This document shows positions 26,032 through 34,059 of a stretch of 64,000 nt of DNA, piece after piece. Both the position numbers and the translations under genes were made by a program. Below the pieces are notes generated by a model, which was not told the DNA's origin, ran no database searches, and was given only the letters and a program-made list of their open reading frames with translations. This DNA is from Chloroflexota bacterium (lineage in GTDB: Bacteria; Chloroflexota; Anaerolineae; Anaerolineales; Anaerolineaceae): assembly GCA_029265085.1 (NCBI GenBank), contig JAJUJY010000003.1, positions 1-64,000 on the forward strand, written 5' to 3'. Every line of letters starts with the position of its first letter. Positions within the stretch are counted from its first letter, which is position 1.

Positions 26032-26495
26032 CCCAGGTATTGCACGGCCCTCGTATTGGAAAAACCGGCCGGCTGCGTGTTGGCTGCTCAGCCGTCATTT
26101 TCGATGAAACCCGCCAAAAAGTTCTCCTGACCCGGCGCGCAGATAACAGCCTGTGGTGCCTGCCCTCCGGCGGCATGGAACCCGGTGAAACCGCAGCAGA
26201 AGCCTGTCAGCGCGAAGTATTGGAAGAGACCGGATTAAAAGTACAGGTAACGCACCTGATTGGCATTTATACCGATCCAAACCGGATCGTGGAATACAAA
26301 GACGGCCGGCGGGTGCAGATTGTTGCCCTCTGCTTTGAGGCCGTCATCCAGGATGGCGAATTGCAGCTCAGTGATGAAACTACCGCCTATGGATATTACA
26401 CCCTGCCCGAGATTCAGCAAATGGAGATGCTAGAAAACCACCGCGAGCGGATTGAAGATGCTTTTACCGGCCAAATTCCGGCGTATATTCGCTAA
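26028..26495 (+). CDS. NUDIX hydrolase
   Basis: 155 aa from the ATG at 26028 (ATGA overlap with the GNAT gene, AAGGAAGG upstream). The complete NUDIX box, GGMEPGETAAEACQREVLEE followed by TGL, supplies the Mg-binding glutamates. Hydrolyses nucleoside diphosphates linked to another moiety; the fine specificity cannot be told. The N-terminus (LRVGCSAVIFDETRQKVLLTRRADNSLWCLPSGG) is typical of small, soluble members. Last gene before the cobalamin riboswitch. Confidence 0.92.
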   Translation: MTQVLHGPRIGKTGRLRVGCSAVIFDETRQKVLLTRRADNSLWCLPSGGMEPGETAAEACQREVLEETGLKVQVTHLIGIYTDPNRIVEYKDGRRVQIVALCFEAVIQDGELQLSDETTAYGYYTLPEIQQMEMLENHRERIEDAFTGQIPAYIR

Positions 26496-26522
26496 GCCCT
26501 GTTCCATCCAGACTAATCCCCG

Positions 26523-26528
26523 TATAAT
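26523..26528 (+). promoter_or_regulatory. -10 box upstream of the cobalamin riboswitch
   Basis: TATAAT about 23 nt before the first riboswitch helix. The -35 hexamer is poor (TGTTCC at 17 nt). Confidence 0.4.
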
Positions 26529-26550
26529 TATGCCGCACATTGAAAAACCA

Positions 26551-26647
26551 GATTGAGGAAAGGCGAAGTCCGGTGAAAATCCGGCGCTGTCCCGCAACTG
26601 TAAACGGCAGGGAAATATTGCCGTAAGCCAGGTCGACCGCCTCAATT
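26551..26647 (+). ncRNA. Cobalamin (B12) riboswitch aptamer
   Basis: Hallmarks in order: closing helix ATTGAGG (26552-26558) with CCTCAAT (26640-26646); the segment GGTGAAAATCCGGCGCTGTC; CCCGCAACTGTAAACGGCAG, containing the conserved B12-box core; and the terminal GCCAGGTCGACC. A terminator hairpin follows at 26717-26744, then cobT at 26774. Binding of adenosyl- or aquocobalamin should favour the terminator and shut off the cob operon. Confidence 0.95.
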
Positions 26648-26716
26648 CGCGCTCGCCACGTCCTCGCGGATGGGAAGTGGAACCAGCCGCCCAACAACGC
26701 CTGGTCAAACTCCCTA

Positions 26717-26744
26717 CCTGCTCTGGATCGAGCAGGTTTTTTTA
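26717..26744 (+). terminator. Expression-platform terminator of the cobalamin riboswitch
   Basis: CCTGCTC pairs with GAGCAGG, followed by TTTTTTTATT, a classic intrinsic terminator 30 bp before cobT. An antiterminator would have to use sequence in 26648-26716, where I see a GC-rich stretch but cannot fold it reliably. Confidence 0.85.
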
Positions 26745-26773
26745 TTGCTATTTTATTTTATCCCGGAGACCGC

Positions 26774-27814
26774 ATGAAACTACCCCCCATTCCCGAAATC
26801 GTCCAGCAAGCAGCTGACGCTGCCCGCGCACGCCAGGCGGTGTTAACCAAGCCGGGCGGAAGCCTTGGCCGCCTGGAAGAATTATCCATTCAACTGGCTG
26901 GAATCACTGGACAGCCCCTGCCCAGCGTGAATCGCAAGGCAGTCATTGTCATGGCAGCCGATCACGGCATTGCCCGTGAAGGTGTCAGCGCTTACCCGCC
27001 CGAAGTGACCCCGCAAATGGTGCTCAACTTCCTGCACGGCGGCGCTGCGATCAATGTATTAACCCGCCAGGCAGGTGCGCGTGTGGTGGTAGTCGATGTA
27101 GGTGTGGCTGCTGATTTTGACAGCGCTCCAGGCTTAATCCAGCGCAAAGTTACCCGCGGAACACGCAGCTTCACCCAGGGACCGGCAATGACCCGCGCAG
27201 AAGCAGAACAGGCCATCCAGGTCGGAATCGATGTGGTCAATGAAGAAATAGACCGCGGCCTGGATCTGGTGGCTACCGGTGATATGGGTATTGGCAACAC
27301 CACCCCCTCTTCCGCAATTGTGGCCGCCATGACCAGCTTACCGGTTGAACAGGTCACCGGCCGGGGAACCGGCGTGGATGACAGCGGCCTGCAGCGCAAA
27401 ATTCAAGCCATCCGGGCAGGGTTGGCCGCCAACCAACCAAACCCCAAAGATGCGCTGGATGTATTGGCCAAGGTCGGCGGCCTGGAAATCGCCGGATTAA
27501 GCGGGGTCATCCTCGGGGCAGCTGCGCGGCGCGTGCCCGTGGTGGTAGATGGCTTTATCTCCGGCGCTGCCGCCCTGATCGCAGCCGGGCTGGCTCCCGA
27601 AGTTAAACCTTATCTGATCCAATCACACCAATCCGTAGAAATTGGGCATATTGCCATGAATCAATACCTGGGACTGACCCCGCTGCTTGACCTGGGTCTG
27701 CGGCTGGGTGAAGGCACCGGCGCGGCACTGGCCTTCCACCTGGTGGAAGCGGCAGCCCGCATTTTAAGCGAAATGGCCACCTTTGCCGAAGCCGGGGTCG
27801 CAGATAAAGAATGA
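26774..27814 (+). CDS. cobT: Nicotinate-nucleotide:dimethylbenzimidazole phosphoribosyltransferase
   Basis: 346 aa, full length. CobT makes alpha-ribazole phosphate from nicotinate mononucleotide and a lower-ligand base. Recognised by KPGGSLGRLEELSIQLAGI, VIVMAADHGIAREGVSAYP, DMGIGNTTPSSA and, near the C-terminus, GLRLGEGTGAALAF, which contains the Glu that acts as general base in the Salmonella enzyme. GGAGACCGC precedes the ATG. It heads the riboswitch-controlled operon and overlaps cobS by 4 bp (ATGA). Confidence 0.97.
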   Translation: MKLPPIPEIVQQAADAARARQAVLTKPGGSLGRLEELSIQLAGITGQPLPSVNRKAVIVMAADHGIAREGVSAYPPEVTPQMVLNFLHGGAAINVLTRQAGARVVVVDVGVAADFDSAPGLIQRKVTRGTRSFTQGPAMTRAEAEQAIQVGIDVVNEEIDRGLDLVATGDMGIGNTTPSSAIVAAMTSLPVEQVTGRGTGVDDSGLQRKIQAIRAGLAANQPNPKDALDVLAKVGGLEIAGLSGVILGAAARRVPVVVDGFISGAAALIAAGLAPEVKPYLIQSHQSVEIGHIAMNQYLGLTPLLDLGLRLGEGTGAALAFHLVEAAARILSEMATFAEAGVADKE

Positions 27815-28554
27815 AATACTTGCGGCTTGCCTTCAGTTTTTTAACCACGCTGCCCGTGCGCGCCCCGGCCAGTTTTGAGCCGGGCGATCTGGGCCGGTCG
27901 GCGGCCTGGTATCCGCTGGTTGGTGCTGTGCTGGGAGTGCTGGTGGCAGCCGCGTACGTCCTGCTAAAAATGATTTTTCCGCCGCTGTTAGCGGCTGCGC
28001 TCGGTGTTGGATTATGGGTATGGCTGACCGGCGGGCTGCACCTGGATGGGCTGGCCGACTGCTGTGACGGCTTGCTCAACGCCTCCACACCGGAGCGCCG
28101 CCTGGAAATTATGCGCGACCCGCGCCTGGGGACCTTTGGCGGCGCGGGCCTGATTCTGCAAATCCTGCTCAAAGTGCTGGCTGTTCTTTCCCTGCCGGTT
28201 GGTTGGCCGGGCTGGGCCGCGCTCATTCTTGCGCCTGCGCTTGGCCGCTGGATGATTTTGCTGGGCGGGCGGCAGCCCCAGGCGCGTCCTGGCGGGCTGG
28301 GCGCGGATTTTGCTTTGGGTTTACAGACCAGACATTTCTTCCTGGCCGCACTGGTGCCCCTGGTTGCGGCTGCCGCTGGCGGGCTGCGCGGTGGGATTGC
28401 CGTGCTGCTGGCGCACCTGACCACCTGGGGCATCTTCACCCTGGCGCGCAAACGCCTGAACGGCGTGACCGGGGATGTGTACGGCGCAGCCGTTGAACTA
28501 AGCGAACTGGCCGTCTTGCTGGCTTTTTGCCTGTATTTACCTTTCGGGATGTAG
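27811..28554 (+). CDS. cobS: Adenosylcobinamide-GDP ribazoletransferase
   Basis: 247 aa, a polytopic membrane protein with about six helices. CobS joins adenosylcobinamide-GDP to alpha-ribazole (phosphate), finishing the nucleotide loop. The acidic motif LHLDGLADCCDGL (72-84 region) and NGVTGDVYGAAVE near the C-terminus are family signatures that bind Mg and substrate. Start overlaps cobT (ATGA). The coding region is markedly GC-rich. The cbiR start lies 8 bp after the stop with AGGAG spanning the junction. Confidence 0.96.
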   Translation: MKYLRLAFSFLTTLPVRAPASFEPGDLGRSAAWYPLVGAVLGVLVAAAYVLLKMIFPPLLAAALGVGLWVWLTGGLHLDGLADCCDGLLNASTPERRLEIMRDPRLGTFGGAGLILQILLKVLAVLSLPVGWPGWAALILAPALGRWMILLGGRQPQARPGGLGADFALGLQTRHFFLAALVPLVAAAAGGLRGGIAVLLAHLTTWGIFTLARKRLNGVTGDVYGAAVELSELAVLLAFCLYLPFGM

Positions 28555-28562
28555 GAGACCGC

Positions 28563-29375
28563 ATGGACTGGATTCACCGCTTGCCGTTTCGCCTGGGAAC
28601 ATCTTCCTATATTATTCCGGATGATATTTTGCCCAATGTGCGCTGGCTGGCAGGTAAAGTGCGCGATATTGAACTGGTCTTGTTTGAAGTGGATGACGGC
28701 CCCAATAACCTGCCTACACCAGACGTGCTGGCCGAATTAGCCAGTTTGAGCCGGACGCATGACCTGAGCTACACCGTCCATCTACCGCTCGATCTGCGGT
28801 TAGGCGCAGATGGAGATGAGCAGCACATCTCGCTGCGCAAAGCCAAACGGGTAATCGACTGCACCTTGGCGCTGGAACCGCATGCCTTCGTTTTACACCT
28901 GGACGGTAAAGAAGTGCGCAAAGATGCAGTCCCAGAAGCACTGCACCAATGGCAAACCCAGGCTGCCCGTGCACTGGAAATCGCCGCCGGTTGGGCTGGC
29001 TCGGCCGCACGGTTAGCCGTGGAAAACCTGGAAGGCTACCCAACTGATTTTAATTTCCCGGTATTGGCACGTATTCCGGCCAGTCAATGTGTGGATATTG
29101 GCCATCTCTGGTTAGAAGGATATGATCCGCTGCCCTACCTGCAAACCTGTCTGCCGCGCACCCGGGTAATTCACCTGCATGGGATTGGTGAGCGCGACCA
29201 TCAATCGTTGGCCTATGTGCCGTCGGAACAACTCGATCCGGTAATTGCTTGTTTACTTGAGAACAAGTATCGCGGAGTAGTCACCCTGGAAATATTTAGC
29301 GAATCCGATTTTCACACTTCCATTGAAGCAATTTCGAAAAGCCTGGAAAGGATGGGTACATGGAAAAACAGTTGA
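28563..29375 (+). CDS. cbiR: Cobamide-remodelling phosphodiesterase CbiR
   Basis: 270 aa from the ATG at 28563 (AGGAG 7 nt upstream); a longer frame starts inside cobS. The sequence has the AP-endonuclease-2 TIM-barrel look: LPFRLGTSSYIIPDDI at the N-terminus, YTVHLPLDLRLG, FVLHLDG, LAVENLEGYPTDF, CVDIGHLWLEGYD, IHLHGIGERDHQSL and VTLEIFSE, with His, Glu and Asp at strand ends for metal binding. CbiR, described in Akkermansia, cleaves the nucleotide loop of complete cobamides so the corrinoid can be rebuilt with another lower ligand. Its place between cobS and cobU strongly supports the call. It overlaps cobU by 16 bp. Confidence 0.9.
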   Translation: MDWIHRLPFRLGTSSYIIPDDILPNVRWLAGKVRDIELVLFEVDDGPNNLPTPDVLAELASLSRTHDLSYTVHLPLDLRLGADGDEQHISLRKAKRVIDCTLALEPHAFVLHLDGKEVRKDAVPEALHQWQTQAARALEIAAGWAGSAARLAVENLEGYPTDFNFPVLARIPASQCVDIGHLWLEGYDPLPYLQTCLPRTRVIHLHGIGERDHQSLAYVPSEQLDPVIACLLENKYRGVVTLEIFSESDFHTSIEAISKSLERMGTWKNS

Positions 29376-29908
29376 CCTTAATTTTGGGCGGGGCACGCTC
29401 CGGTAAAAGCGATTACGCCCAACGCCTGGCTGTAGAAAGCGGAAAACGCACTTTATATATTGCCACAGCCACCGCGGGAGATGAAGAAATGCGCCAGCGC
29501 ATCGCAGCGCACCAGGCCAGCCGGCCTGTGCATTGGCAAACCGTAGAATCGCCCTTGCAAGTAGGCGCAGCGCTGCGAAAAAGCCGGACAAATGCCCCCA
29601 TTATCCTGTTAGACTGTTTAACCCTGCTGGCAAACAATGTGCTTTTTTCTCTGCCGGAAGGCGTAGAAGAAGCCGTTTACCAGGAAGCATTAACCCGGGA
29701 GATCGATGAATTTATGGCTGCGTTCTTTGCCTCTCAGGCAGAAAAATGCCTGGTCGTTTCCAACGAGGTCGGTTTAGGGCTTGTGCCGGAATACCCGCTT
29801 GGCCGCCTGTACCGCGATGTGCTTGGACGCGCAAACCAGCGCCTTGCCCAGGTTGCGGATACGGTCGTATTTATGGTGGCCGGGCTGCCCATGCGCGTCA
29901 AAGGTTAA
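29360..29908 (+). CDS. cobU: Adenosylcobinamide kinase / adenosylcobinamide-phosphate guanylyltransferase
   Basis: 182 aa. N-terminal P-loop LILGGARSGKS (7-17), the His that accepts GMP in RIAAHQASRP, and LVVSNEVGLGLVPEYPLGRLYRDVLGRANQ near the end are CobU hallmarks. It phosphorylates adenosylcobinamide and then attaches GMP. The N-terminus overlaps cbiR by 16 bp, indicating coupling. Last gene of the riboswitch operon. No de novo corrin-ring genes are present in the window, so the operon reads as salvage and remodelling. Confidence 0.96.
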   Translation: MEKQLTLILGGARSGKSDYAQRLAVESGKRTLYIATATAGDEEMRQRIAAHQASRPVHWQTVESPLQVGAALRKSRTNAPIILLDCLTLLANNVLFSLPEGVEEAVYQEALTREIDEFMAAFFASQAEKCLVVSNEVGLGLVPEYPLGRLYRDVLGRANQRLAQVADTVVFMVAGLPMRVKG

Positions 29909-29991
29909 TTTTTTCTCCAAAATCCAACCATCATCTGAACCAAAACTGGTCTGGGGATGGATCGTTTTCCTATCCAACTGGTGGTTAAAAA

Positions 29992-30029
29992 GCATACCCT
30001 GTATCAGGTATAAACAATGCAGGGTGTGC
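29992..30029 (+). repeat. Inverted repeat after cobU
   Basis: GCATACCCTG pairs with CAGGGTGTGC (one G-T pair) over an 18-nt loop. No T-run follows, so it is at most a weak terminator or a processing stem at the end of the cob transcript. Confidence 0.4.
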
Positions 30030-30056
30030 CTCAAATAAATTTAAAAGGGAAAACGC

Positions 30057-30257
30057 ATGAATCAAAATTTAAATTCGCCAAAATCCCCAGACAAGAAAAA
30101 AAGCACCATCGATATGGGCCTCTGGATTGTTTACGGCTTCGCTGCCGGCACAGTGCTCGGTATCCTGTTTAATAATCTCGTCTTAGGCATGATTTTCGGG
30201 CTATGCGCCGGTGTAATCATCGGTGCCATTGCCGATGGACAGAAACAAAAAAAATAG
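30057..30257 (+). CDS. Small membrane protein, unknown
   Basis: 66 aa. A charged N-terminus (SPDKKKS) is followed by two hydrophobic stretches rich in small residues (VYGFAAGTVLGILFNNL and VLGMIFGLCAGVIIGAIADG), a glycine-zipper-like hairpin, and a lysine-rich tail. AAAAGGGAAAA lies 6 nt before the ATG. I recognise no family by name. Its length, ribosome site and composition make it a believable gene. Confidence 0.7.
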   Translation: MNQNLNSPKSPDKKKSTIDMGLWIVYGFAAGTVLGILFNNLVLGMIFGLCAGVIIGAIADGQKQKK

Positions 30258-30259
30258 CG

Positions 30260-30265
30260 CATAAT
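30260..30265 (+). promoter_or_regulatory. -10 box of a predicted leaderless lipoprotein mRNA
   Basis: CATAAT ends exactly 6 nt before the ATG at 30272, in a gap of 14 bp after the previous stop codon. No Shine-Dalgarno is present. Confidence 0.4.
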
Positions 30266-30271
30266 ATTGGC

Positions 30272-30769
30272 ATGAAAAAATATGCTGTAATCGCATTCCT
30301 TTTCCTGGTACTGCTGGCAAGCTGCCAATCCAAACCGGCCGAATTTGCCATTTACCTGACCTGCGAAGAACGCAGCGCAGGCGATTTGCTTTCGGTTCCG
30401 TTGGCGGACTGGAAACTTGCCAGCGATCCGCTGCTCACCAGTGCAGACCTGGTCAGCTATAACCCGCAGACCTTCGAGCTAAAGATTACTGAATCCGCCT
30501 CCATAAAAATTAGCGATCTAAAAATACCAGTCAACGGCATTCCGGTGGTGGTTATGGTCGGCGGGGAACGTATTTACGGCGGTGCGTTGTGGACGCCTAT
30601 TTCTTCGCTGAGTTACGAGGGGATTGCTTTGATGTACAACTTAAACCCGCAGTCACCGGGATTTCAGATCAACATCGGCTATCCAGGAATGGAAGCCGGG
30701 CAAATCGAGGATTTCCGCAACGATCCGCGCATCCTGGACGCGCTAAAATCCGCCGGGAAACTCAAATAG
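30272..30769 (+). CDS. Putative lipoprotein, unknown function
   Basis: 165 aa from the ATG at 30272. The signal MKKYAVIAFLFLVLLASC has lipobox LLASC with Cys18, so the mature protein should be on the outside of the cell membrane. The rest is strand-rich (FELKITESASIKISDLKIPVNGIPVVVMVGG) without a family I can name. Open sequence upstream of the ATG continues into the previous gene but lacks a signal sequence. CATAAT 6 nt before the ATG suggests a leaderless transcript. Confidence 0.75.
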   Translation: MKKYAVIAFLFLVLLASCQSKPAEFAIYLTCEERSAGDLLSVPLADWKLASDPLLTSADLVSYNPQTFELKITESASIKISDLKIPVNGIPVVVMVGGERIYGGALWTPISSLSYEGIALMYNLNPQSPGFQINIGYPGMEAGQIEDFRNDPRILDALKSAGKLK

Positions 30770-30919
30770 AGAAACGCCGGGTTGGGGATTGGCAAATCCG
30801 TTCATTTTTGTTATTGTTGAAACAGACAATTGCCCGATGATCCAACGACGGGTTGGCTGCAGTCTGTCTTGAAAACAAATGTGACGGGAATTGTTCATTT
30901 TCGGCGGGGAGGAATATCT

Positions 30920-31456
30920 ATGCGTACGCGAGGAATGGTTGTACTGGGCGGTTTTCTCATCTTTTTTGGTTTATTGGCTTTAGCCAGCAACCTGTTTCAG
31001 GTCAATTTCTGGACCTATTGCTGGCCTGCCGGATTGATTCTGGTGGGGATATGGGTGCTGGTGCGCCCCAATATGGTCAGCAAAGACACCAATGTCAGTT
31101 TTCACCTGCTGGGTGACGTGAAGCGCAACGGAGCCTGGTCAGCAACGACCGAAGAATTTTGGATTGGAATCGGCTCGTTGGAACTGGACTTAACCAACGC
31201 GATTGTGCCGTTGGGAGAAACAAAAATTTCGGTCTATTCGTTTGTCGGTGATTTAAAAATTCTCATCCCGGCAAACCTCGGTGTCAAAGTTGAGACAGGC
31301 GGATTTATCTCAACCTTGAAAATGGGCGACCAGAAACAAGATATTTTCCTGACCTCAGTGGAAGTTGCCACACCGGGGTATGACCAGGCTGAACGCCGGT
31401 TGATAATCGATACGGTACGATTTGTGGGTGATTCAAAGATCAAAAATCTGGGCTAG
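30920..31456 (+). CDS. LiaF-like membrane protein
   Basis: 178 aa from the ATG at 30920 (GGGGAGG upstream). Two N-terminal helices (GMVVLGGFLIFFGLLALASNLF and WTYCWPAGLILVGIWVLV) are followed by a beta-rich domain (GDVKRNGAWSATTEEFWIGIG to the end) with the repeated strand pattern of the LiaF C-terminal domain (VYSFVGDLKILIPANLGVKVET). LiaF in Bacillus restrains the LiaRS cell-wall stress system; no liaRS is seen here, so a role in envelope stress is only suggested. Confidence 0.8.
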   Translation: MRTRGMVVLGGFLIFFGLLALASNLFQVNFWTYCWPAGLILVGIWVLVRPNMVSKDTNVSFHLLGDVKRNGAWSATTEEFWIGIGSLELDLTNAIVPLGETKISVYSFVGDLKILIPANLGVKVETGGFISTLKMGDQKQDIFLTSVEVATPGYDQAERRLIIDTVRFVGDSKIKNLG

Positions 31457-31500
31457 GCCTGAGCGATTTTCATCTGATCTTGCACGCCGGAGGACACATC

Positions 31501-31947
31501 ATGAGCGACCCGAATCCTTTCTCGTTTCCTGCAGAAGCCGCTGAAATCTCTCCAGAAATTTTTGCTGAAGCCCTGGACCTGGCCTCCGATGCCGCCGCGG
31601 GCAATCTAGACATCAATCCGCAGGATTTTCAGGCAGAGTTTACAGACGAAGATGGCAAACCATTTACAGTCCAGTTAGATGACTCCGCCTTTAGCCGGAT
31701 TATGCTGGCATTTAAAGACCGCTACCAGGCAGGCGGGCTGTTTGAAAGCATTGCATGGCGTTTTTCCGCATTGACCAAACTAGTCCGCGAGGGCACATTG
31801 GATGCCTGGGTAAAACCCGCAGAGCATCCCGGCTACACCTTCACCCACCCGGCAGTGATCGCGGCAGCCGCCACCCAGCCGCTCTCCGGCCGGCAGGGCT
31901 TTGACGAAGCGTCTTTTCTTGCCCGGGTCAAGGAACTGGCTGGATAA
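31501..31947 (+). CDS. Hypothetical protein
   Basis: 148 aa from the ATG at 31501, which has GGAGG 9 nt upstream. Acidic and Ala-rich at the N-terminus (FPAEAAEISPEIFAEALDLA), then FQAEFTDEDGKPFTVQLDDSAFSRIMLAFKDRY, and ending in a helical segment. No signal peptide, membrane helix or known motif. I do not recognise the family. A hairpin (GCCCATCA with TGATGGGC, 31986-32008) lies downstream without a T-run. Confidence 0.65.
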   Translation: MSDPNPFSFPAEAAEISPEIFAEALDLASDAAAGNLDINPQDFQAEFTDEDGKPFTVQLDDSAFSRIMLAFKDRYQAGGLFESIAWRFSALTKLVREGTLDAWVKPAEHPGYTFTHPAVIAAAATQPLSGRQGFDEASFLARVKELAG

Positions 31948-32052
31948 CAGCCGAGAAACGAACAACCAAACATTGGATCGCCACAGCCCATCACCTGCCG
32001 TGATGGGCCTAATCAGGCTTGAAAGAATCAGAAGCACCCCTTTGAGGCAGAC

Positions 32053-32904
32053 ATGGAAACACCCCTTGAAGCAAAATTTGCGCCGGAAGAAGCCGCGCGC
32101 AGCACAGAAGAAGTATCAGCCCGCCACGCAGATAACCGCGCAGCCTGGAACGAAGCCGCCCGCCATTACCAGTCCAGCCTGCAAGACACCCTGGACAGCC
32201 TGCGCGCCGGGAAGTCCAACTTGCACCCGGTGGAACGCGCCAACCTGGGCAATCTGCGGGATTGGTGCAAAACAGCTATCCATTTGCAATGCGCTTCCGG
32301 CCGGGACACGCTCTCCTTATGGGTAGAGGGTGTCGAAAAAGTGATTGGCATGGATATTTCCGACCTGCATATTGAGAATGCCCGCTGGCTAACCGCGCAG
32401 CTCAATGCGCCCGCCGAGTGGTACCGCTGTGATGTACTGGAAGCTCCCGCCGAACTGGACGGCTGTGCCGATCTGGTGTACACCGGTCGCGGCGCGCTGT
32501 GCTGGCTGCACGACCTGGATGCCTGGGCACAGGTGGTTTACCGCCTGTTAAAACCCGGCGGTGTTTTTCACGTTCTGGACGGGCACCCGGTAACCTGGCT
32601 ATTTGAGATGGACGCTGAAACCTACATTGCTTCGAACATCGATTACTTCCAACACGCCGAGCGTTCCAAAGGCTGGCCGGACAGCTACATCAATGACCTG
32701 GACATCGGTGTTGCCGAACAATCCTGGAAGCACGAGCGGCTCTGGAACCTTGCCGCGGTTGTCAACGCGCTGATCCGCGCCGGGCTGGTAATCGAATTCC
32801 TGGGCGAACATCCCGAACCGTTTTGGGATGAATTTCCCCATTTGAAACCGGAACTGGCCGGGCGCATTCCCAATACCTTCTCGGTTCGCGCGCGCAAACC
32901 CTAA
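32053..32904 (+). CDS. Class I SAM-dependent methyltransferase
   Basis: 283 aa. The SAM-binding region reads AIHLQCASGRDTLSLWVEGV, with Gln-Cys-Ala in place of the more usual Asp-x-G-x-G, then VIGMDISDLHIENARWLTAQ and ADLVYTGRGALCWLHDLDAWAQVVYRLLKPGG. The last part (LWNLAAVVNALIRAGLVIEFLGEHPEPF) is typical of small-molecule or tRNA-type methyltransferases of the ubiE-like group. Substrate unknown. The start is not firmly fixed. Confidence 0.85.
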   Translation: METPLEAKFAPEEAARSTEEVSARHADNRAAWNEAARHYQSSLQDTLDSLRAGKSNLHPVERANLGNLRDWCKTAIHLQCASGRDTLSLWVEGVEKVIGMDISDLHIENARWLTAQLNAPAEWYRCDVLEAPAELDGCADLVYTGRGALCWLHDLDAWAQVVYRLLKPGGVFHVLDGHPVTWLFEMDAETYIASNIDYFQHAERSKGWPDSYINDLDIGVAEQSWKHERLWNLAAVVNALIRAGLVIEFLGEHPEPFWDEFPHLKPELAGRIPNTFSVRARKP

Positions 32905-33015
32905 AACAGCGAAACTGGCCAAAAGGCGGGCGTGCCCGCTGCGCAGACCCGTTAAAATAGGCTGGTACAAAAAATAACCCCGGCCAGCTAAAGCGCCGGG
33001 AAACGGAGAATTATC

Positions 33016-34008
33016 GTGAAAATTCTGGTCTTAGGCGGTACGGTCTTTGTTGGCCGTGCCTTTATCGAATCCGCGCTGGAACGCGGGCATACCATCACCA
33101 TGTTCAACCGGGGCAAGTCCAACCCGGAACTGTTCCCGGAAGTAGAAAAACTGTCCGGCGACCGCCGCGAAGACCTTTCTGCGCTGGACGGCCGCCGCTG
33201 GGATGCCGTATTGGATACCTGCGGGTATTTGCCGCGCGAAGTGCGCCTTTCTGCCCAAAAATTAGCCTCGGCCGTGGATCATTACACCTTCATCTCCAGT
33301 ATTTCGGTGTATCAAGACTTTTTCACCCCCGGCATCGCCGAGGACTACCCCACCGGCACACTGGCTGACCCGGAAACCGAGGATATCTGGGCGAATTACG
33401 GTCCGCTTAAATTTTTATGCGAGCAGGCCGCCGAAGCGGCCATGCCCGGACGCGTGCTGCACGTCCGCCCCGGCTTAATTGTTGGGCGCTACGACCGCAC
33501 CGACCGCTTCACCTACTGGCCGCACCGCGTTGCGCTGGGCGGCGAGGTGCTGGCTCCCGGCGAACCCTCCACCCCGACTCAATTTATTGACGTGCGCGAC
33601 CTGATGGATTGGACCCTGCGCATGATCGAAACCGGCCAGACCGGCGTTTACAACGCCACCGGTCCAGACTACGCCCTGGGAATGGGTGAATTTTTGGAGA
33701 CCTGTGTGAAAACCACCGGCAGCGGCGCGCGCCTGACCTGGACCAGCGAGGAATTCCTGGCCGCCAACGAAGTGCAGCCCTGGACTGATCTGCCCGCCTG
33801 GATGGCGCTCTCTTCACCCGAAGAACCGGCCTTGATGAAAGTGGACTGCCGCAAAGCCTTTGCTGCCGGGCTGACCTTCCGTTCGCTGGCCGATACGATT
33901 CAAGATACCCTGCGCTGGGACGCCACCCGCCCCGCCGAGTACAAACTGCGTTTTGGCCTGACCGCGGAACGAGAGGCTGACCTGCTGCGCAAGTGGCACA
34001 ACCGCTAG
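33016..34008 (+). CDS. Atypical extended SDR (NAD-dependent epimerase/dehydratase)
   Basis: 330 aa, starting at GTG (33016) with CGGAGAA upstream. The Rossmann motif is ILVLGGTVFVGRAFIESAL (3-21). The catalytic-type YGPLK (Tyr and Lys in a Y-x-x-x-K arrangement) follows the SSISVYQDF strand. The family includes isoflavone-reductase-like and plant CSP41-like proteins; substrate unknown. A 9-bp hairpin (34033-34053) follows and separates it from the converging glycosyltransferase. Confidence 0.87.
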   Translation: MKILVLGGTVFVGRAFIESALERGHTITMFNRGKSNPELFPEVEKLSGDRREDLSALDGRRWDAVLDTCGYLPREVRLSAQKLASAVDHYTFISSISVYQDFFTPGIAEDYPTGTLADPETEDIWANYGPLKFLCEQAAEAAMPGRVLHVRPGLIVGRYDRTDRFTYWPHRVALGGEVLAPGEPSTPTQFIDVRDLMDWTLRMIETGQTGVYNATGPDYALGMGEFLETCVKTTGSGARLTWTSEEFLAANEVQPWTDLPAWMALSSPEEPALMKVDCRKAFAAGLTFRSLADTIQDTLRWDATRPAEYKLRFGLTAEREADLLRKWHNR

Positions 34009-34032
34009 AAAACAGGCTGATTGATCACAGAT

Positions 34033-34053
34033 TGGCTGGCAGTTTGCCAGCCA
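34033..34053. terminator. Hairpin between converging genes
   Basis: TGGCTGGCA pairs with TGCCAGCCA over a 3-nt loop, between the SDR stop (34008) and the glycosyltransferase stop (34060). No strong T-run, so called as a likely weak or bidirectional terminator. Confidence 0.55.
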
Positions 34054-34059
34054 GTTTGC

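Noticed and set aside
31986..32008. Hairpin GCCCATCA/TGATGGGC as a terminator
   Set aside because: No T-run and followed by a gene on the same strand; too weak to call.
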